A DNA stretch of 64,000 nucleotides. Source: Bacteroidota bacterium. GTDB lineage: Bacteria; Bacteroidota; Bacteroidia; Bacteroidales; Prolixibacteraceae. The DNA lies in NCBI GenBank assembly GCA_023428545.1, contig JAEYXH010000012.1:39067-103066 (forward strand), in the 5' to 3' direction. Made by a program: the position numbers and the translations under genes. This document shows, one piece after another, positions 26,301 to 34,625 of the stretch. The notes under the pieces are model-generated. The model searched no databases and was not told where the DNA came from. It worked only from the letters and a program-made list of their open reading frames with translations. The first letter of the stretch is position 1; every line of letters begins with the position of its first letter.

Positions 26301-28053
26301 AAAGGGTCGATACGAAGAGAATATGCTTGATCTTATACCTCATCATTTCAAGGTATATGTACTTGTCGATGGCTTGCTGATTGAAATATAACTGAAGTGG
26401 TTTTTTATTCCGAATCAGGGAGGTCCTAAAGGCATCGGATGGGTGAATGGCTTGTTCCGGAACCCCTTTCAGGTGAATGATGCCCCTGCCTTTCAGGTTG
26501 TTGAGATATCCACTGATAAGCCGGCAAATGTTGATGAGGAGGTTGCGTTCTTCATGCAGGAATGGACCTTCATCCTCAACAGGAAATTTTCGGAGATAAA
26601 AGATCTCGACCGATCCTTTATTATTGTCGATAGTCACGAAATATTCAGTTTGTGACCAGGGAGTTTCCTGAAAATCATAGCTAACGTATGTTCTCCCCTC
26701 AAATTGGATTCGTGCCGCCGTATATTTAGGATACTGCCACGATTTTGGCAGGATCTCACAAATCTCCTGCAGGGTCTCGGGAATGGTTTTTCCTTCATCG
26801 ATGATTCTCGATGTTTCATTGATTGCCTTCAGTTCCTTCAGTCGTTCGGTATTTTCGGAGTTCAGTTTTTTAAAAACATCCCTAATGGCAGATCCGGAGA
26901 TCAAGCTGGCGATATTCTCAAGTAGTTCCAGTTCTTCTTTAAGGAATGGACCTTCAAATTCATTCGGAAAATTCTCAAGGTAAAAGACTTCAATTACTCC
27001 CTTTTTGTGGTCCGGGAGTTCAAACTTTTGTTTCAGGCTCCATTCTGAATCCCTGAATCCGGGCGATAAAAATCTTTTCTTGTTGTAGGTAATGCGTGCT
27101 GTTGTAGCGTGGGGATACTGCATGGCTTCAGGTAGGATATTACAGATTCGCTGAAGGGCCTCTTCAATGTTTCGTGAGTCTTCCAGTATTTTGGTAGTTT
27201 GGTTAATTCCCCGAAGTTCCTTCATTCGCTCCGTGTTTTGCGATAAAAGCTTTTTCAAAGCTTTTTCTGATACGCTTCCAGCGATTAATGCAGCCAGGTT
27301 GCCAACCAAAAGCTGTTCCTTGGGGAGGAATGGCTGTTGGTAAGTCTTTTGGTTCAATTCCCTGTAAAATAACTCTATCGATCCCTTTTCCTGGCCATGT
27401 GTTTCAAAAAAATGGATGACCGACCAGGGAGTTTCCGTAAATCCCGGACTTGTGAAAACCTGATCTCCAAACCGGATCCTCGCAACTGCGAGATCCGGAA
27501 AACGGAGGATTTCGGGAAGGAAGGTGCACATATCACTCATCAGATCCTCAACACTCTTACTGTTATTAAGGATTTCAGCAGCCCTTCCCATTTCTTCAAT
27601 TTCGCCTGTGGAGATAGTGTCCATTTCCGAAACACCCTGCAACTTTTCCCGTGCAAATATGCCAATGATATAAGGTGCAATGATGTCAAGAATGCTTTCA
27701 GCCCATTGAATTTGACTTGGTGAAACGGGTTCTCCGGTTGGATTTTTTAGATACCAATCAATTTTTCCATTGGATTGATCAGGAAGAGAAAAAGTTTTGC
27801 TGATCAACAGGCCTGAATCAGAGAAACTAGAATAAGTGAATTCTATACCAGTAAAAAAAATCCTCGAATGAACTTTGATAGATTGGGAGAGTGTTTTCGT
27901 GATCCAATCGTTAACTGTAATCAACTTGTCAGTCAATGCAACTTCCAAATCAGTCAGCCGGGCAAGCTCTAACAGTGAAAAAATGGGTATTTCGAAATCC
28001 GATTGTCCATTTTCATTGGTGAAATCATTGTTATGCGTTATTTCTGTTGACAT
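23392..28053 (-). CDS. 1553-residue GAF-like/receiver/PPDK-N multidomain protein
   Basis: Order of parts: an N-terminal segment (1-145) and three homologous GAF-like repeats of about 125 residues (about 149-279, 280-403, 404-517), each with a PETLQEICEILP-like helix and a GPFLxEE-like end; a degenerate receiver (about 574-690, Asp replaced in VILMAGID); a complete receiver (about 719-860: ILLIEDSP, CIISDVEF, FLNKNS); then a pyruvate-phosphate-dikinase N-terminal ATP-binding domain from about 983 (GSLGGKGRGLAF; AVRSSSIAEDS near 1080). The phosphohistidine and PEP-binding domains of real PEP synthase/PPDK are absent. It has no signal or membrane helix. It may be an ATP-dependent phosphotransfer signalling protein; no function is proven. 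Coupled to the LuxR-type gene. Confidence 0.8.
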   Translation of the reverse strand: MSTEITHNNDFTNENGQSDFEIPIFSLLELARLTDLEVALTDKLITVNDWITKTLSQSIKVHSRIFFTGIEFTYSSFSDSGLLISKTFSLPDQSNGKIDWYLKNPTGEPVSPSQIQWAESILDIIAPYIIGIFAREKLQGVSEMDTISTGEIEEMGRAAEILNNSKSVEDLMSDMCTFLPEILRFPDLAVARIRFGDQVFTSPGFTETPWSVIHFFETHGQEKGSIELFYRELNQKTYQQPFLPKEQLLVGNLAALIAGSVSEKALKKLLSQNTERMKELRGINQTTKILEDSRNIEEALQRICNILPEAMQYPHATTARITYNKKRFLSPGFRDSEWSLKQKFELPDHKKGVIEVFYLENFPNEFEGPFLKEELELLENIASLISGSAIRDVFKKLNSENTERLKELKAINETSRIIDEGKTIPETLQEICEILPKSWQYPKYTAARIQFEGRTYVSYDFQETPWSQTEYFVTIDNNKGSVEIFYLRKFPVEDEGPFLHEERNLLINICRLISGYLNNLKGRGIIHLKGVPEQAIHPSDAFRTSLIRNKKPLQLYFNQQAIDKYIYLEMMRYKIKHILFVSTLYDAFNLESEDSFFAKFMGEIYQYSLFSVPRITGVSTAEEALELLETTRFDLVILMAGIDRESPVQLSEKIRERTESLPIYLLVNRKSDVKYYEEVVPSLRSIDKLFVWSGDSLILFSIVKLTEDKVNVDNDTRVGLVRVILLIEDSPIYYSKYIQILFDIVFNHVKQLLPEVEKNELDKISRMRSRPKILHARNYEEAIAIFNKYRDFMLCIISDVEFEKAGRMDLEAGAKLIRYVKSHISKLPIILQSSEDSNAALAKDLEVTFLNKNSDRLIKDLKHFLNSYLGFGHFVFRDKAGNKIGVAKTLREFENLLQEIPDESLSIHASENQFSLWLMQRGEIQLARTLNPLSLNMFRTLEESRQQLLEIIKKYRKEKKKGKILSFDETSIIDEKNIVSFAPGSLGGKGRGLAFINTLIYNLDFPGLSDKINITTPITVVIGTDEFQHFISKNKLFEKIIDPTIPYQKLREYFINGNLSMQLLQKLKIFIKQINRPIAVRSSSIAEDSITQPFAGIFDTYIIPNSLNKKQLFEHLTQAIKLVFASTFSPKARNYFTIIHHKIEEEKMAVVLQELVGNQYGDYYYPHISGVAQSYNYYPVANMLPEEGFAIAAVGLGTYVVDGWKSFRFSPKYPRVNMYSVRDLLNSTQSQFYALDCRNRDIDFLQGGELAALKLLDIYDAVEHGTLRHCVSVYNKDNDRLEPGDKGYGPLVVNFANILQYDYIPLAETIKELLSSIEEAFGSPVEIEYAVDLDKTKNGIPSFYLLQIKPLISDHLAKPVRIDKLDKSNMLLFTTSCVGNGQINDIYDIIYIDPERFDKLQTMDMADEIDALNQQMIKYNRKYILVGPGRWGSRDRFVGIPVNWSQISNAKVIVEISLRNFPLDTSLGSHFFHNVTAMNIGYFSVQHTSATDFIRWDMLNDLPLIQETRFYRHVRLRKPLTIHMDGRHKTSAIMVTPLENSDNKVTWLKEGKI

Positions 28054-28298
28054 GCCTGGTAATAAAATGTTAGAAAAAACAGCCTGAATTGAATCTTAAT
28101 TCTTTGGATATTCCCGATAACTGGACAAATGGCCAGATTATTAACAAAAATAGCAATTAATTGAGATGATAGAATCATTGATTTTAACTATCTGAAAAAG
28201 AGAGTGATGTAAAATGGTTTGCCTGGTGTTGGTTGGATTTGCTGTCTATACTTGATCTCCCGGTAATTATTTGGTGTATTTTTATCGTGTAAGTCAGT

Positions 28299-29450
28299 AT
28301 GATAAACATGATAGAAATGAATGATTTCCAGATTTTTGCCAAACCTGTCGGGTCATCCTGTAATCTGGCTTGCAGCTACTGTTATTATTTGGGGAAGGAG
28401 CCTGCCGAAACCGGTTCCGGGATTGCCTGCATGTCAGATGATTTGCTTAAGAATTATATTCGGCAACACATTGAGGCTACCTACGGTGGTACGGTGATGT
28501 TTTCGTGGCATGGTGGTGAGCCTTTGCTTGCCGGTATTCCCTTTTATCGCAAGGCCCTGGAGCTTCAATACAGGTATCTGCCACAGGGAAAACGAATTCT
28601 GAATGGCCTGCAAACGAACGGGGTATTGCTGAATGAAGAGTGGTGTCGTTTTTTGGCCGAATCTGGATTTTTTGTTGGCCTAAGTATAGATGGTCCTGCC
28701 GAATTTCATGACCAATTAAGGGTTGACAGGGGAGGGAATAGCACTTCTGCACAAACCTTGAGGGGATTCAATCTGCTAAAGCGTTTTGGTATAATCCCCG
28801 AAATATTGTGTGTGGTTAATTCATTTAATGTAAGGAATCCCCTCTTGGTTTATAGGTATTTAAGGGATTTGGGAATCAGCTATCTTACGTTCCTGCCCTT
28901 GGTTAACAGGACATCTGGCAACAATTCAAACGTGACATCCGATTCGGTGCCTCCTGAGGCATTTGGGGATTTCCTGATCACCGTTTACGAGGAGTGGAAA
29001 ACCCGGGACATAGGACGCATCAAGATCCAGGTAATAGAGGAGGCTTTAAGAACTGCCTTCAATCAGGATCATACCCTTTGTATCTTTAAAAAAGAATGTG
29101 GTGGTGTCCCTGTAGTAACACACATGGGTGACATTTACAGTTGTGACCATTTTGTCGATGGGGATCACCTACTGGGTAACCTGAAACATGTTACCCTGAA
29201 AGATGTCCTTTTTGATAAAGCACAGACAACGTTCGGTCAACAAAAACGAACCACGTTGCCTGGAATGTGTTTACATTGTCCGGTCTTGGCCATGTGCCAC
29301 GGGGAATGTCCGAAGAACCGTTTCGTCCAGACACCCTCAGGAGAAACCGGCCTGAACTATCTCTGTGCAGGATACCGCAAATTCTTTACCCACATCCAAC
29401 CTTTTATATCGGAGGTCAGGGAAAATTGGCTCGAACAAATGAGACAATAA
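28299..29450 (+). CDS. Anaerobic sulfatase-maturase-type radical SAM/SPASM enzyme
   Basis: A 383-residue radical SAM enzyme. The [4Fe-4S]/SAM motif is CNLACSYCYYLGKE near residue 20; the C-terminal SPASM region has cysteines in CGGV, YSCDHFVDGD, CLHCPVLAMCHGECPKNRF and YLCAGYRKFF for two auxiliary clusters. This is the anSME pattern, which oxidises an active-site Cys or Ser of sulfatases to formylglycine under anaerobic conditions. No sulfatase gene lies in the window, so its client must be elsewhere. ATG at 28299, 28308 and 28317 are all possible starts; the third is closest to the usual family N-terminus. Confidence 0.9.
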   Translation: MINMIEMNDFQIFAKPVGSSCNLACSYCYYLGKEPAETGSGIACMSDDLLKNYIRQHIEATYGGTVMFSWHGGEPLLAGIPFYRKALELQYRYLPQGKRILNGLQTNGVLLNEEWCRFLAESGFFVGLSIDGPAEFHDQLRVDRGGNSTSAQTLRGFNLLKRFGIIPEILCVVNSFNVRNPLLVYRYLRDLGISYLTFLPLVNRTSGNNSNVTSDSVPPEAFGDFLITVYEEWKTRDIGRIKIQVIEEALRTAFNQDHTLCIFKKECGGVPVVTHMGDIYSCDHFVDGDHLLGNLKHVTLKDVLFDKAQTTFGQQKRTTLPGMCLHCPVLAMCHGECPKNRFVQTPSGETGLNYLCAGYRKFFTHIQPFISEVRENWLEQMRQ

Positions 29451-29453
29451 AAA

Positions 29454-30311
29454 CTACTTTAGCTTATCCTTGAAGAATTCTATTGTTCTGTCCCAGGCCA
29501 GCTTGGCAGCCTCAGCATGATATCTTCCCGGGTTGGTGTCGTTATTAAATCCATGGCCAGTACCCGGATAGATAAATATCTGATAATCTTTGCCAGCCGC
29601 TTTCAAGGCTTCTTCAAAAGCGGATATTCCTGCATTGATTCTTTCGTCATTCTCGGCATAATGTGCCAGTACCGGAGCCTTGATCTTTTTTACGTCATCA
29701 ACATCTGGTTGCCTGCCGTAATAGGGAGCAGCTGCATCAAGGTCCTCACTATTCACCGCAACCTGGTTTGTCATGGCGCCGCCCCAGCAAAACCCGGTAC
29801 ATCCCACCTTGCCGGTTGAATTGGGGTGTGTCTTGAGGTAGGCGACGGCGGCAACAAAGTTTTGGGTTGTTTCTTCACCGTCAAGTTTGGCAAATAATTC
29901 ACCAACGTTTGAAATATCCTCCGGCGTGCCACCAACCGGAGATAGGGCATCAGGTGCCAATGAAAGAAATCCTTCCTGGGCCATCCTTCGGGTTACCTCC
30001 TTTATATGAGGCACCAGCCCCCTGTTTTCATGTATTACGATAACCGCCGGAAATTTTGAATCAGTGTTGGGTTTGGCGAGAAACGCCTTCATTTTCCCCT
30101 TAACGCCATTATACTCTACCATTGATTCACTTATCGGACCCATTGGCACGATGCTGGGTAATGAAAAAAAGGCATTTCCTTTCATGGTTGGAAGAAGAGC
30201 CAGGGCTGTTGACATGCTGCCCGTCAAAATAGCAAGCCGGCGAAGGAATCTGCGCCTTGGTAGTCGGCCATTGTCAAAATCAGGAAGTACGGTTTGATTG
30301 TTATTCGCCAT
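29454..30311 (-). CDS. Dienelactone hydrolase-family protein, exported
   Basis: A 285-residue alpha/beta hydrolase. The N-terminus has Arg-rich RRRFLRRLAILTG followed by a hydrophobic stretch, a Tat-like export signal. The catalytic triad of the dienelactone hydrolase family is visible: Cys in GFCWGG near residue 172, Asp in ENDERI near residue 222, and His in GTGHGF near residue 254. Such enzymes open lactone or ester bonds; the natural substrate is not indicated. It converges on the radical SAM gene with only 3 bp between stops. Confidence 0.88.
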   Translation of the reverse strand: MANNNQTVLPDFDNGRLPRRRFLRRLAILTGSMSTALALLPTMKGNAFFSLPSIVPMGPISESMVEYNGVKGKMKAFLAKPNTDSKFPAVIVIHENRGLVPHIKEVTRRMAQEGFLSLAPDALSPVGGTPEDISNVGELFAKLDGEETTQNFVAAVAYLKTHPNSTGKVGCTGFCWGGAMTNQVAVNSEDLDAAAPYYGRQPDVDDVKKIKAPVLAHYAENDERINAGISAFEEALKAAGKDYQIFIYPGTGHGFNNDTNPGRYHAEAAKLAWDRTIEFFKDKLK

Positions 30312-30498
30312 GGTTGTTGGTTATTAGGTTGAATAATTTAGAGTGATTCTGAATTGCAAATTACAAAAAAAGTGCGTACCAATGAATAAGTTCTTGTCTT
30401 ATCTTGCATGATAAAATTACTGTTTTGCCCCAATAAGTTCCACATAATCACGATTATATCCATGATAAATTGCTACAAGATAAAAGTGGGCCCTGGGA

Positions 30499-30532
30499 TG
30501 TTTAATTAAATAAGATAAATATTAAACAAAAT
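30499..30532. promoter_or_regulatory. Inverted repeat before crtB, sharing a 12-mer with the regulator's own upstream region
   Basis: TGTTTAAT (30499-30506) and ATTAAACA (30521-30528) are perfect inverted arms with a 14-bp spacer. The right arm is part of ATTAAACAAAAT (30521-30532), found identically at 36874-36885 before the B12-binding MerR regulator gene. It lies 58-91 bp before the crtB start. A binding site for that regulator is the natural reading. Confidence 0.55.
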
Positions 30533-30589
30533 TGGGTTTAGCCTGTTAAAGTACTTAGATTAAATCAGGAAGTATCCACGACAAAAAAA

Positions 30590-31513
30590 ATGGCTATGAT
30601 TTCACTGGCAGTAACTGACCAAGACGCATGTGCAAAGCAACAATCAGCAAAGACTGGAAGACTTAGTAAAGGGACCAAAAGCTTGTATGACCAAGTTTCG
30701 TTCGAAGCCAGCAAGCTTGTCACCAAATCATACAGCTCTTCATTTTCGTCTGCAACATCGTTGCTTGATCCTGAGGTTCGGGAGGCGGTATATAGTATCT
30801 ATGGTTTCGTGAGGTATGCCGATGAAATTGTGGATACCTTTCATGGATATGACAAGGAACACCTCCTTTCATCTTTTGAAAATGAATTCTATGAAGGGTT
30901 GCGTTATGGAATCAGCATGAATCCTGTCTTGCATTCTTTTCAACAAACAGTGAGGAAATACCATATTCCTGATGAATTTATCAGGGCATTTCTAAAAAGC
31001 ATGCGGGCTGACATATCCAAGAGCGTTTACCTTCATGAGAATGAAATGAAAGAATATATTTATGGTTCGGCCGATGTTGTCGGATTGATGTGCCTTAAAG
31101 TTTTTGTCAATGGTGATGAGGACCTGTTCAACCGTTTAAAATCACCGGCGATGCGATTGGGGTCGGCATTTCAGAAGGTTAACTTTCTGAGGGACCTGAA
31201 AGACGATACCGAAGAATTGGACCGCAGATACTTCCCGCAGCTAAGTAAATCGGTATTTGACAGCAAGGCAAAGGAAGAAATTATCAAAAGTATTGACGAA
31301 GATTTTAAGGCTGCTCTCACAGGGATCAGGCTGCTTCCTGGACGATCAAGGCTGGCTGTTTACGTGGCTTACAGATATTACCGCCTATTGCTGAAAAAAT
31401 TGAAGAATGCCTCAGCTGAAACCATCCTCACCCACCGAATAAGGGTGGCTGGTCCCGTTAAAGCCATGTTAATGCTAAAGTCCCTGGCTGATTACCGGTT
31501 GGGATTGATCTGA
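30590..31513 (+). CDS. crtB: Phytoene synthase (squalene/phytoene synthase family)
   Basis: A 307-residue prenyltransferase that joins two geranylgeranyl diphosphates to phytoene, first committed step of carotenoid synthesis. First Asp-rich motif YADEIVD near residue 82 and second NFLRDLKDD near residue 204 are intact, and the RYFP segment follows. The N-terminus is about 25 residues longer than usual, so a later start is possible, although the ATG at 30590 follows an A-rich leader suited to this phylum. First gene of the carotenoid operon; squalene synthase is the main alternative but the neighbours settle it. Confidence 0.9.
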   Translation: MAMISLAVTDQDACAKQQSAKTGRLSKGTKSLYDQVSFEASKLVTKSYSSSFSSATSLLDPEVREAVYSIYGFVRYADEIVDTFHGYDKEHLLSSFENEFYEGLRYGISMNPVLHSFQQTVRKYHIPDEFIRAFLKSMRADISKSVYLHENEMKEYIYGSADVVGLMCLKVFVNGDEDLFNRLKSPAMRLGSAFQKVNFLRDLKDDTEELDRRYFPQLSKSVFDSKAKEEIIKSIDEDFKAALTGIRLLPGRSRLAVYVAYRYYRLLLKKLKNASAETILTHRIRVAGPVKAMLMLKSLADYRLGLI

Positions 31514-31547
31514 ACCATTTTCAAAACCATTTTAGAAGACCTGAAGC

Positions 31548-32255
31548 ATGTCACTATATTCATCACTCCTCTTGTTTTCGTTTATTGTGCCGATAACCCT
31601 GAGTTTTGACCGCCGTTTGCAATTTTACAGGCAGTGGCCTTCACTTCTTCCTGCCATCTCTTTTGTGGCAATATTTTATATAATCGCCGATGTATTTTTG
31701 ACCAAGGCTGGTGTATGGGGCTTTAATGAACAATACCATTCGGGTTTTACTTTGCTTAGCCTCCCTGTTGAGGAGTGGTTGTTCTTTTTTGTTATACCCT
31801 ATGCAAGCATTTTTTTGCATGAAAGCCTGGTGCTTTATTTTCCAAAATTAAGAGTTGGACAAACAGCCTCAAAAAGAATCACTGTATTCCTTATTGTTTT
31901 ATTTCTAATCCTTTTGGCCTTCAATTTTGGCAAAAGTTATTCCGCCTATATTTTTATAAAGATGATTCTGGTGCTCTTGCTCTCATTTTTTGACCGCAAG
32001 TCTGTTATCAGTTCCTTTTATGTGACGTTTTTGGTTATTCTGATTCCTTTTCTGATTGTCAATTCCATACTCACAGGTAGCTTTATTGAAGGAGAAGTAG
32101 TATGGTACAATAATGATGAAAACCTGGGTATCCGAATCTTTACCATTCCTGTTGAAGATATTTCCTATGCCTTCAGTATGATCTTATATTCATTGCTGAT
32201 TCGTAATTTTATTACCCAATTTTGGCAGAGTAAAAAGATATGGAAAACAGTTTGA
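31548..32255 (+). CDS. crtYcd: Lycopene cyclase, fused CrtYc-CrtYd type
   Basis: A 235-residue integral membrane protein with about seven helices. Two halves each carry the lycopene cyclase domain motif: LPVEEWLFFFVIPY near residue 79 and IPVEDISYAFSMILY near residue 203. This is the fused bacterial form of the heterodimeric CrtYc/CrtYd cyclase, forming beta-ionone rings on lycopene. The next gene starts 16 bp before its end. Confidence 0.85.
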   Translation: MSLYSSLLLFSFIVPITLSFDRRLQFYRQWPSLLPAISFVAIFYIIADVFLTKAGVWGFNEQYHSGFTLLSLPVEEWLFFFVIPYASIFLHESLVLYFPKLRVGQTASKRITVFLIVLFLILLAFNFGKSYSAYIFIKMILVLLLSFFDRKSVISSFYVTFLVILIPFLIVNSILTGSFIEGEVVWYNNDENLGIRIFTIPVEDISYAFSMILYSLLIRNFITQFWQSKKIWKTV

Positions 32256-32917
32256 AGCAGGTAAGTATTTGGTTTCATGGAAAGCACCGACAAATAATAT
32301 TATTGTTTGTAATCTTGTATTCGGTCGGGGCAGTTGGATTTATTATCCCGCAAACTTCTTCAATCTTTGCGAAACTGACACCCGTAATTTTAATCATGAG
32401 TTTTCTGGCGATCCTGGTCTATCATGAGTCAAAACTTTCGTGGGCGCACTTGGGGGTTATTTTCGCTATTTTTCTGGTTTCTTATGTAGCGGAGGCAATT
32501 GGGGTAAACACCGGATTGATCTTTGGAACCTATCAATATGGCGAAAGTCTGGGGCTTAAGGTATTTGAAACACCTCTTTTAATAGGCATGAACTGGGTTT
32601 TCCTGGTATATTCTTCCTCATCGCTCATGGATCTGACACGAATCAGGGGGTCACTACTCATATTTTCAGCTTCGCTGGTGATGGTATGTTATGATCTGAT
32701 TCTGGAACAGGTTGCCGGGGATATGGGAATGTGGTATTGGGCAGATGGGATCATCCCATTGAAAAATTACCTGACATGGTTTGTTTTGGCAATTTTGTTT
32801 CATTGGGCCATAAAACGCTTTGCTGTCCCAACACGCAATAAAGTTGCCCCGGCGATTCTGTTGATACAGTCTTTGTTCTTTTTAATGATCTTTCTGCTGA
32901 AAGGATTTGTCTCATGA
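32240..32917 (+). CDS. cruF: CruF-like carotenoid hydratase (DUF422)
   Basis: A 225-residue protein with about seven membrane helices and the family stretches EAIGVNTGLIFGTYQYGESLG near residue 75 (shortened here as GVNTGLIFGTYQYGE) and a Tyr-Asp pair in CYDLILEQVA. CruF/DUF422 proteins add water across the 1,2 double bond of an acyclic carotenoid end. With the cyclase before it, this suggests a product with one ring and one hydroxylated end. Starts inside the cyclase gene and overlaps the next by ATGA, so it is translated in series. Confidence 0.8.
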   Translation: MENSLKQVSIWFHGKHRQIILLFVILYSVGAVGFIIPQTSSIFAKLTPVILIMSFLAILVYHESKLSWAHLGVIFAIFLVSYVAEAIGVNTGLIFGTYQYGESLGLKVFETPLLIGMNWVFLVYSSSSLMDLTRIRGSLLIFSASLVMVCYDLILEQVAGDMGMWYWADGIIPLKNYLTWFVLAILFHWAIKRFAVPTRNKVAPAILLIQSLFFLMIFLLKGFVS

Positions 32918-33537
32918 TAAAGAAGGCCCGACATCATTGGATAATTTCCCCCTTTTTCATGTGGTATGCGGTATGGAGGGTAAGCCGAAACTTTAAGCCT
33001 GTAACAATTGTGGGACAGGTTAAGGATAAAGACCTGCCGGTTTTGATCATTTCAAACCACGTTAGCTGGTGGGACGGTTTTTGGTTGCAATACCTCAATC
33101 AGGCAATTTTCAAACGCCGGTTACATTTTATGATGTTGGAAGAACAGCTGACCAGGTTTTGGTTTTTCAACCATGCTGGGGGTTATTCAGTCCGTAAAGG
33201 AAGCAGAAGCATCCTTGAAAGCCTGAATTATACCCTTGATCTTCTGTCTGACAAAAGAAATCTTGTATTTCTGTTTCCTCAGGGAGAGATTGTTTCATCG
33301 TATAAAAGCCATTTCGAATTTGAGAAGGGAGTCAGTTATATTCTTAAGAATTTTAAAAATCCGGTACAAGTCATATTTGTGGCAAACCTTACAGATTATT
33401 TTTCAAACGAATCTCCTTGCCTGAATATTTACCTTGAGGAAGTTATGCAAGATCAGCAAAACAAATTGCCGATCGAAGAAAAGTACAATCGTTTTTATCA
33501 GGAATGCATTGATAACCAAATCCGGATCAGGTCATGA
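32914..33537 (+). CDS. PlsC-like acyltransferase in carotenoid operon
   Basis: A 207-residue acyltransferase with the catalytic HX4D motif in SNHVSWWDGF near residue 48 and the FPQGE motif (FPEGT-type) near residue 128. General PlsC proteins acylate lysophospholipid, but in carotenoid clusters of Chlorobi and Salinibacter a related enzyme (CruD) acylates the sugar of carotenoid glycosides. The position between CruF-like and glycosyltransferase genes, with 4-bp overlaps on both sides, favours the latter role (inference). Confidence 0.78.
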   Translation: MIKKARHHWIISPFFMWYAVWRVSRNFKPVTIVGQVKDKDLPVLIISNHVSWWDGFWLQYLNQAIFKRRLHFMMLEEQLTRFWFFNHAGGYSVRKGSRSILESLNYTLDLLSDKRNLVFLFPQGEIVSSYKSHFEFEKGVSYILKNFKNPVQVIFVANLTDYFSNESPCLNIYLEEVMQDQQNKLPIEEKYNRFYQECIDNQIRIRS

Positions 33538-34625
33538 TGTACATAGCAATCAGCATATTCATATTTTCTATCGTGCAATGGGTGATTGCCTTAGTAAATT
33601 GCATAAAGCCTGAGACTCTTTCACCGTCGGGAAGAATATATGATGAACTGGTGTCAGTGTTAATCCCGGCCAGAAATGAAGAGCATCATATAGGTAATAT
33701 TCTGAACGATTTGTCGAACCACCCTTACCGGAATCTGGAAATACTGGTTTTTGATGATGAATCGACTGACCGCACTTCGGATATTATCCTTGAATTTGCA
33801 TCAAAGGACCCCAAGATCCGTTTGGTCAGGTCTACAGGATTGCCCGAAGGTTGGCTTGGGAAAAATCATGCCTGCCATGTTCTTGCCAGTCAGGCGCAGG
33901 GATCATATTACCTGTTCCTTGATGCTGATGTTAGGGTACATGGCAATCTGATTTCTGATAGTTTGAATTTCATGAACCAGCATAAACTGGGTTTGCTTTC
34001 TGTTTTCCCTTCACAAATCATGGTTACACCTGGAGAAAAGGCAACCGTGCCGGTAATGAACGTTGTTTTACTCTCATTGCTTCCCCTTCTGTTGGTTCGA
34101 AAATCGGGCAGATCGTCATTTGCGGCTGCCAACGGTCAGTATATGCTTTTCAATGCCTCTTTGTACAGGAAAATGCAACCCCATGAAAGATTGAAAGACA
34201 GAAGGGTGGAGGATATTGAAATTTCAAGATTGTATAAAAAGGAAGGGATTCGAATTGCTTGTTTAACCGGCGTTTCTGATGTCACCTGCAGGATGTACCA
34301 AGGTTATTGGGAGGCGGTGAAAGGTTTTTCAAGAAGTGTAATCCAGTTTTTTGGCGGGTCAAAGATATTGGCCGTAACGTATGGGTTGGTCTCTGCTTTG
34401 GGTTTTATTCCGATACTTATCGTTTTCCCGATTAGATTTTTCATTTACTACGTTCTGATCCATGTCCTTCGCAGGATTTTCATTTCAAGAACCAGTCATC
34501 AATCAATCGGCGAGAATCTCTTATATGCTGTGATTCAGCAGTTATCACTATTGCTGTTTATTCTGCGTGCGATCATTCTTGAGAGGAAAGGAGGTATGTT
34601 TTGGAAAGAAAGATTGGTTTCCTGA
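33534..34625 (+). CDS. Family 2 glycosyltransferase (CruC-like)
   Basis: A 363-residue membrane-bound GT-A glycosyltransferase: N-terminal helix, then VLIPARNEE near residue 42, DDESTD near residue 75 and the metal-binding DADVRV near residue 130, and two or more C-terminal helices. CruC of green sulfur bacteria glycosylates hydroxylated carotenoids and has this layout. Overlaps the acyltransferase stop by ATGA. Together with CruF-like hydratase and acyltransferase it predicts an acylated carotenoid glycoside. Confidence 0.8.
   Translation: MMYIAISIFIFSIVQWVIALVNCIKPETLSPSGRIYDELVSVLIPARNEEHHIGNILNDLSNHPYRNLEILVFDDESTDRTSDIILEFASKDPKIRLVRSTGLPEGWLGKNHACHVLASQAQGSYYLFLDADVRVHGNLISDSLNFMNQHKLGLLSVFPSQIMVTPGEKATVPVMNVVLLSLLPLLLVRKSGRSSFAAANGQYMLFNASLYRKMQPHERLKDRRVEDIEISRLYKKEGIRIACLTGVSDVTCRMYQGYWEAVKGFSRSVIQFFGGSKILAVTYGLVSALGFIPILIVFPIRFFIYYVLIHVLRRIFISRTSHQSIGENLLYAVIQQLSLLLFILRAIILERKGGMFWKERLVS
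34587..34595 (+). promoter_or_regulatory. Strong Shine-Dalgarno selecting a TTG start
   Basis: AAAGGAGGT, almost the full anti-16S complement and unusual for this phylum, ends 5 nt before the TTG at 34601 and lies within the end of the glycosyltransferase gene. The ATG at 34596 belongs to the glycosyltransferase frame and is too close to be used. Confidence 0.65.

Noticed and set aside
23392..28053. Phosphoenolpyruvate synthase or pyruvate phosphate dikinase
   Set aside because: Only the N-terminal ATP-binding domain is present; the swivelling phosphohistidine and PEP-binding domains are missing.
30398..30482. Distant inverted octamers TTATCTTG and CAAGATAA before crtB
   Set aside because: Far apart in AT-rich DNA and easily explained by chance.
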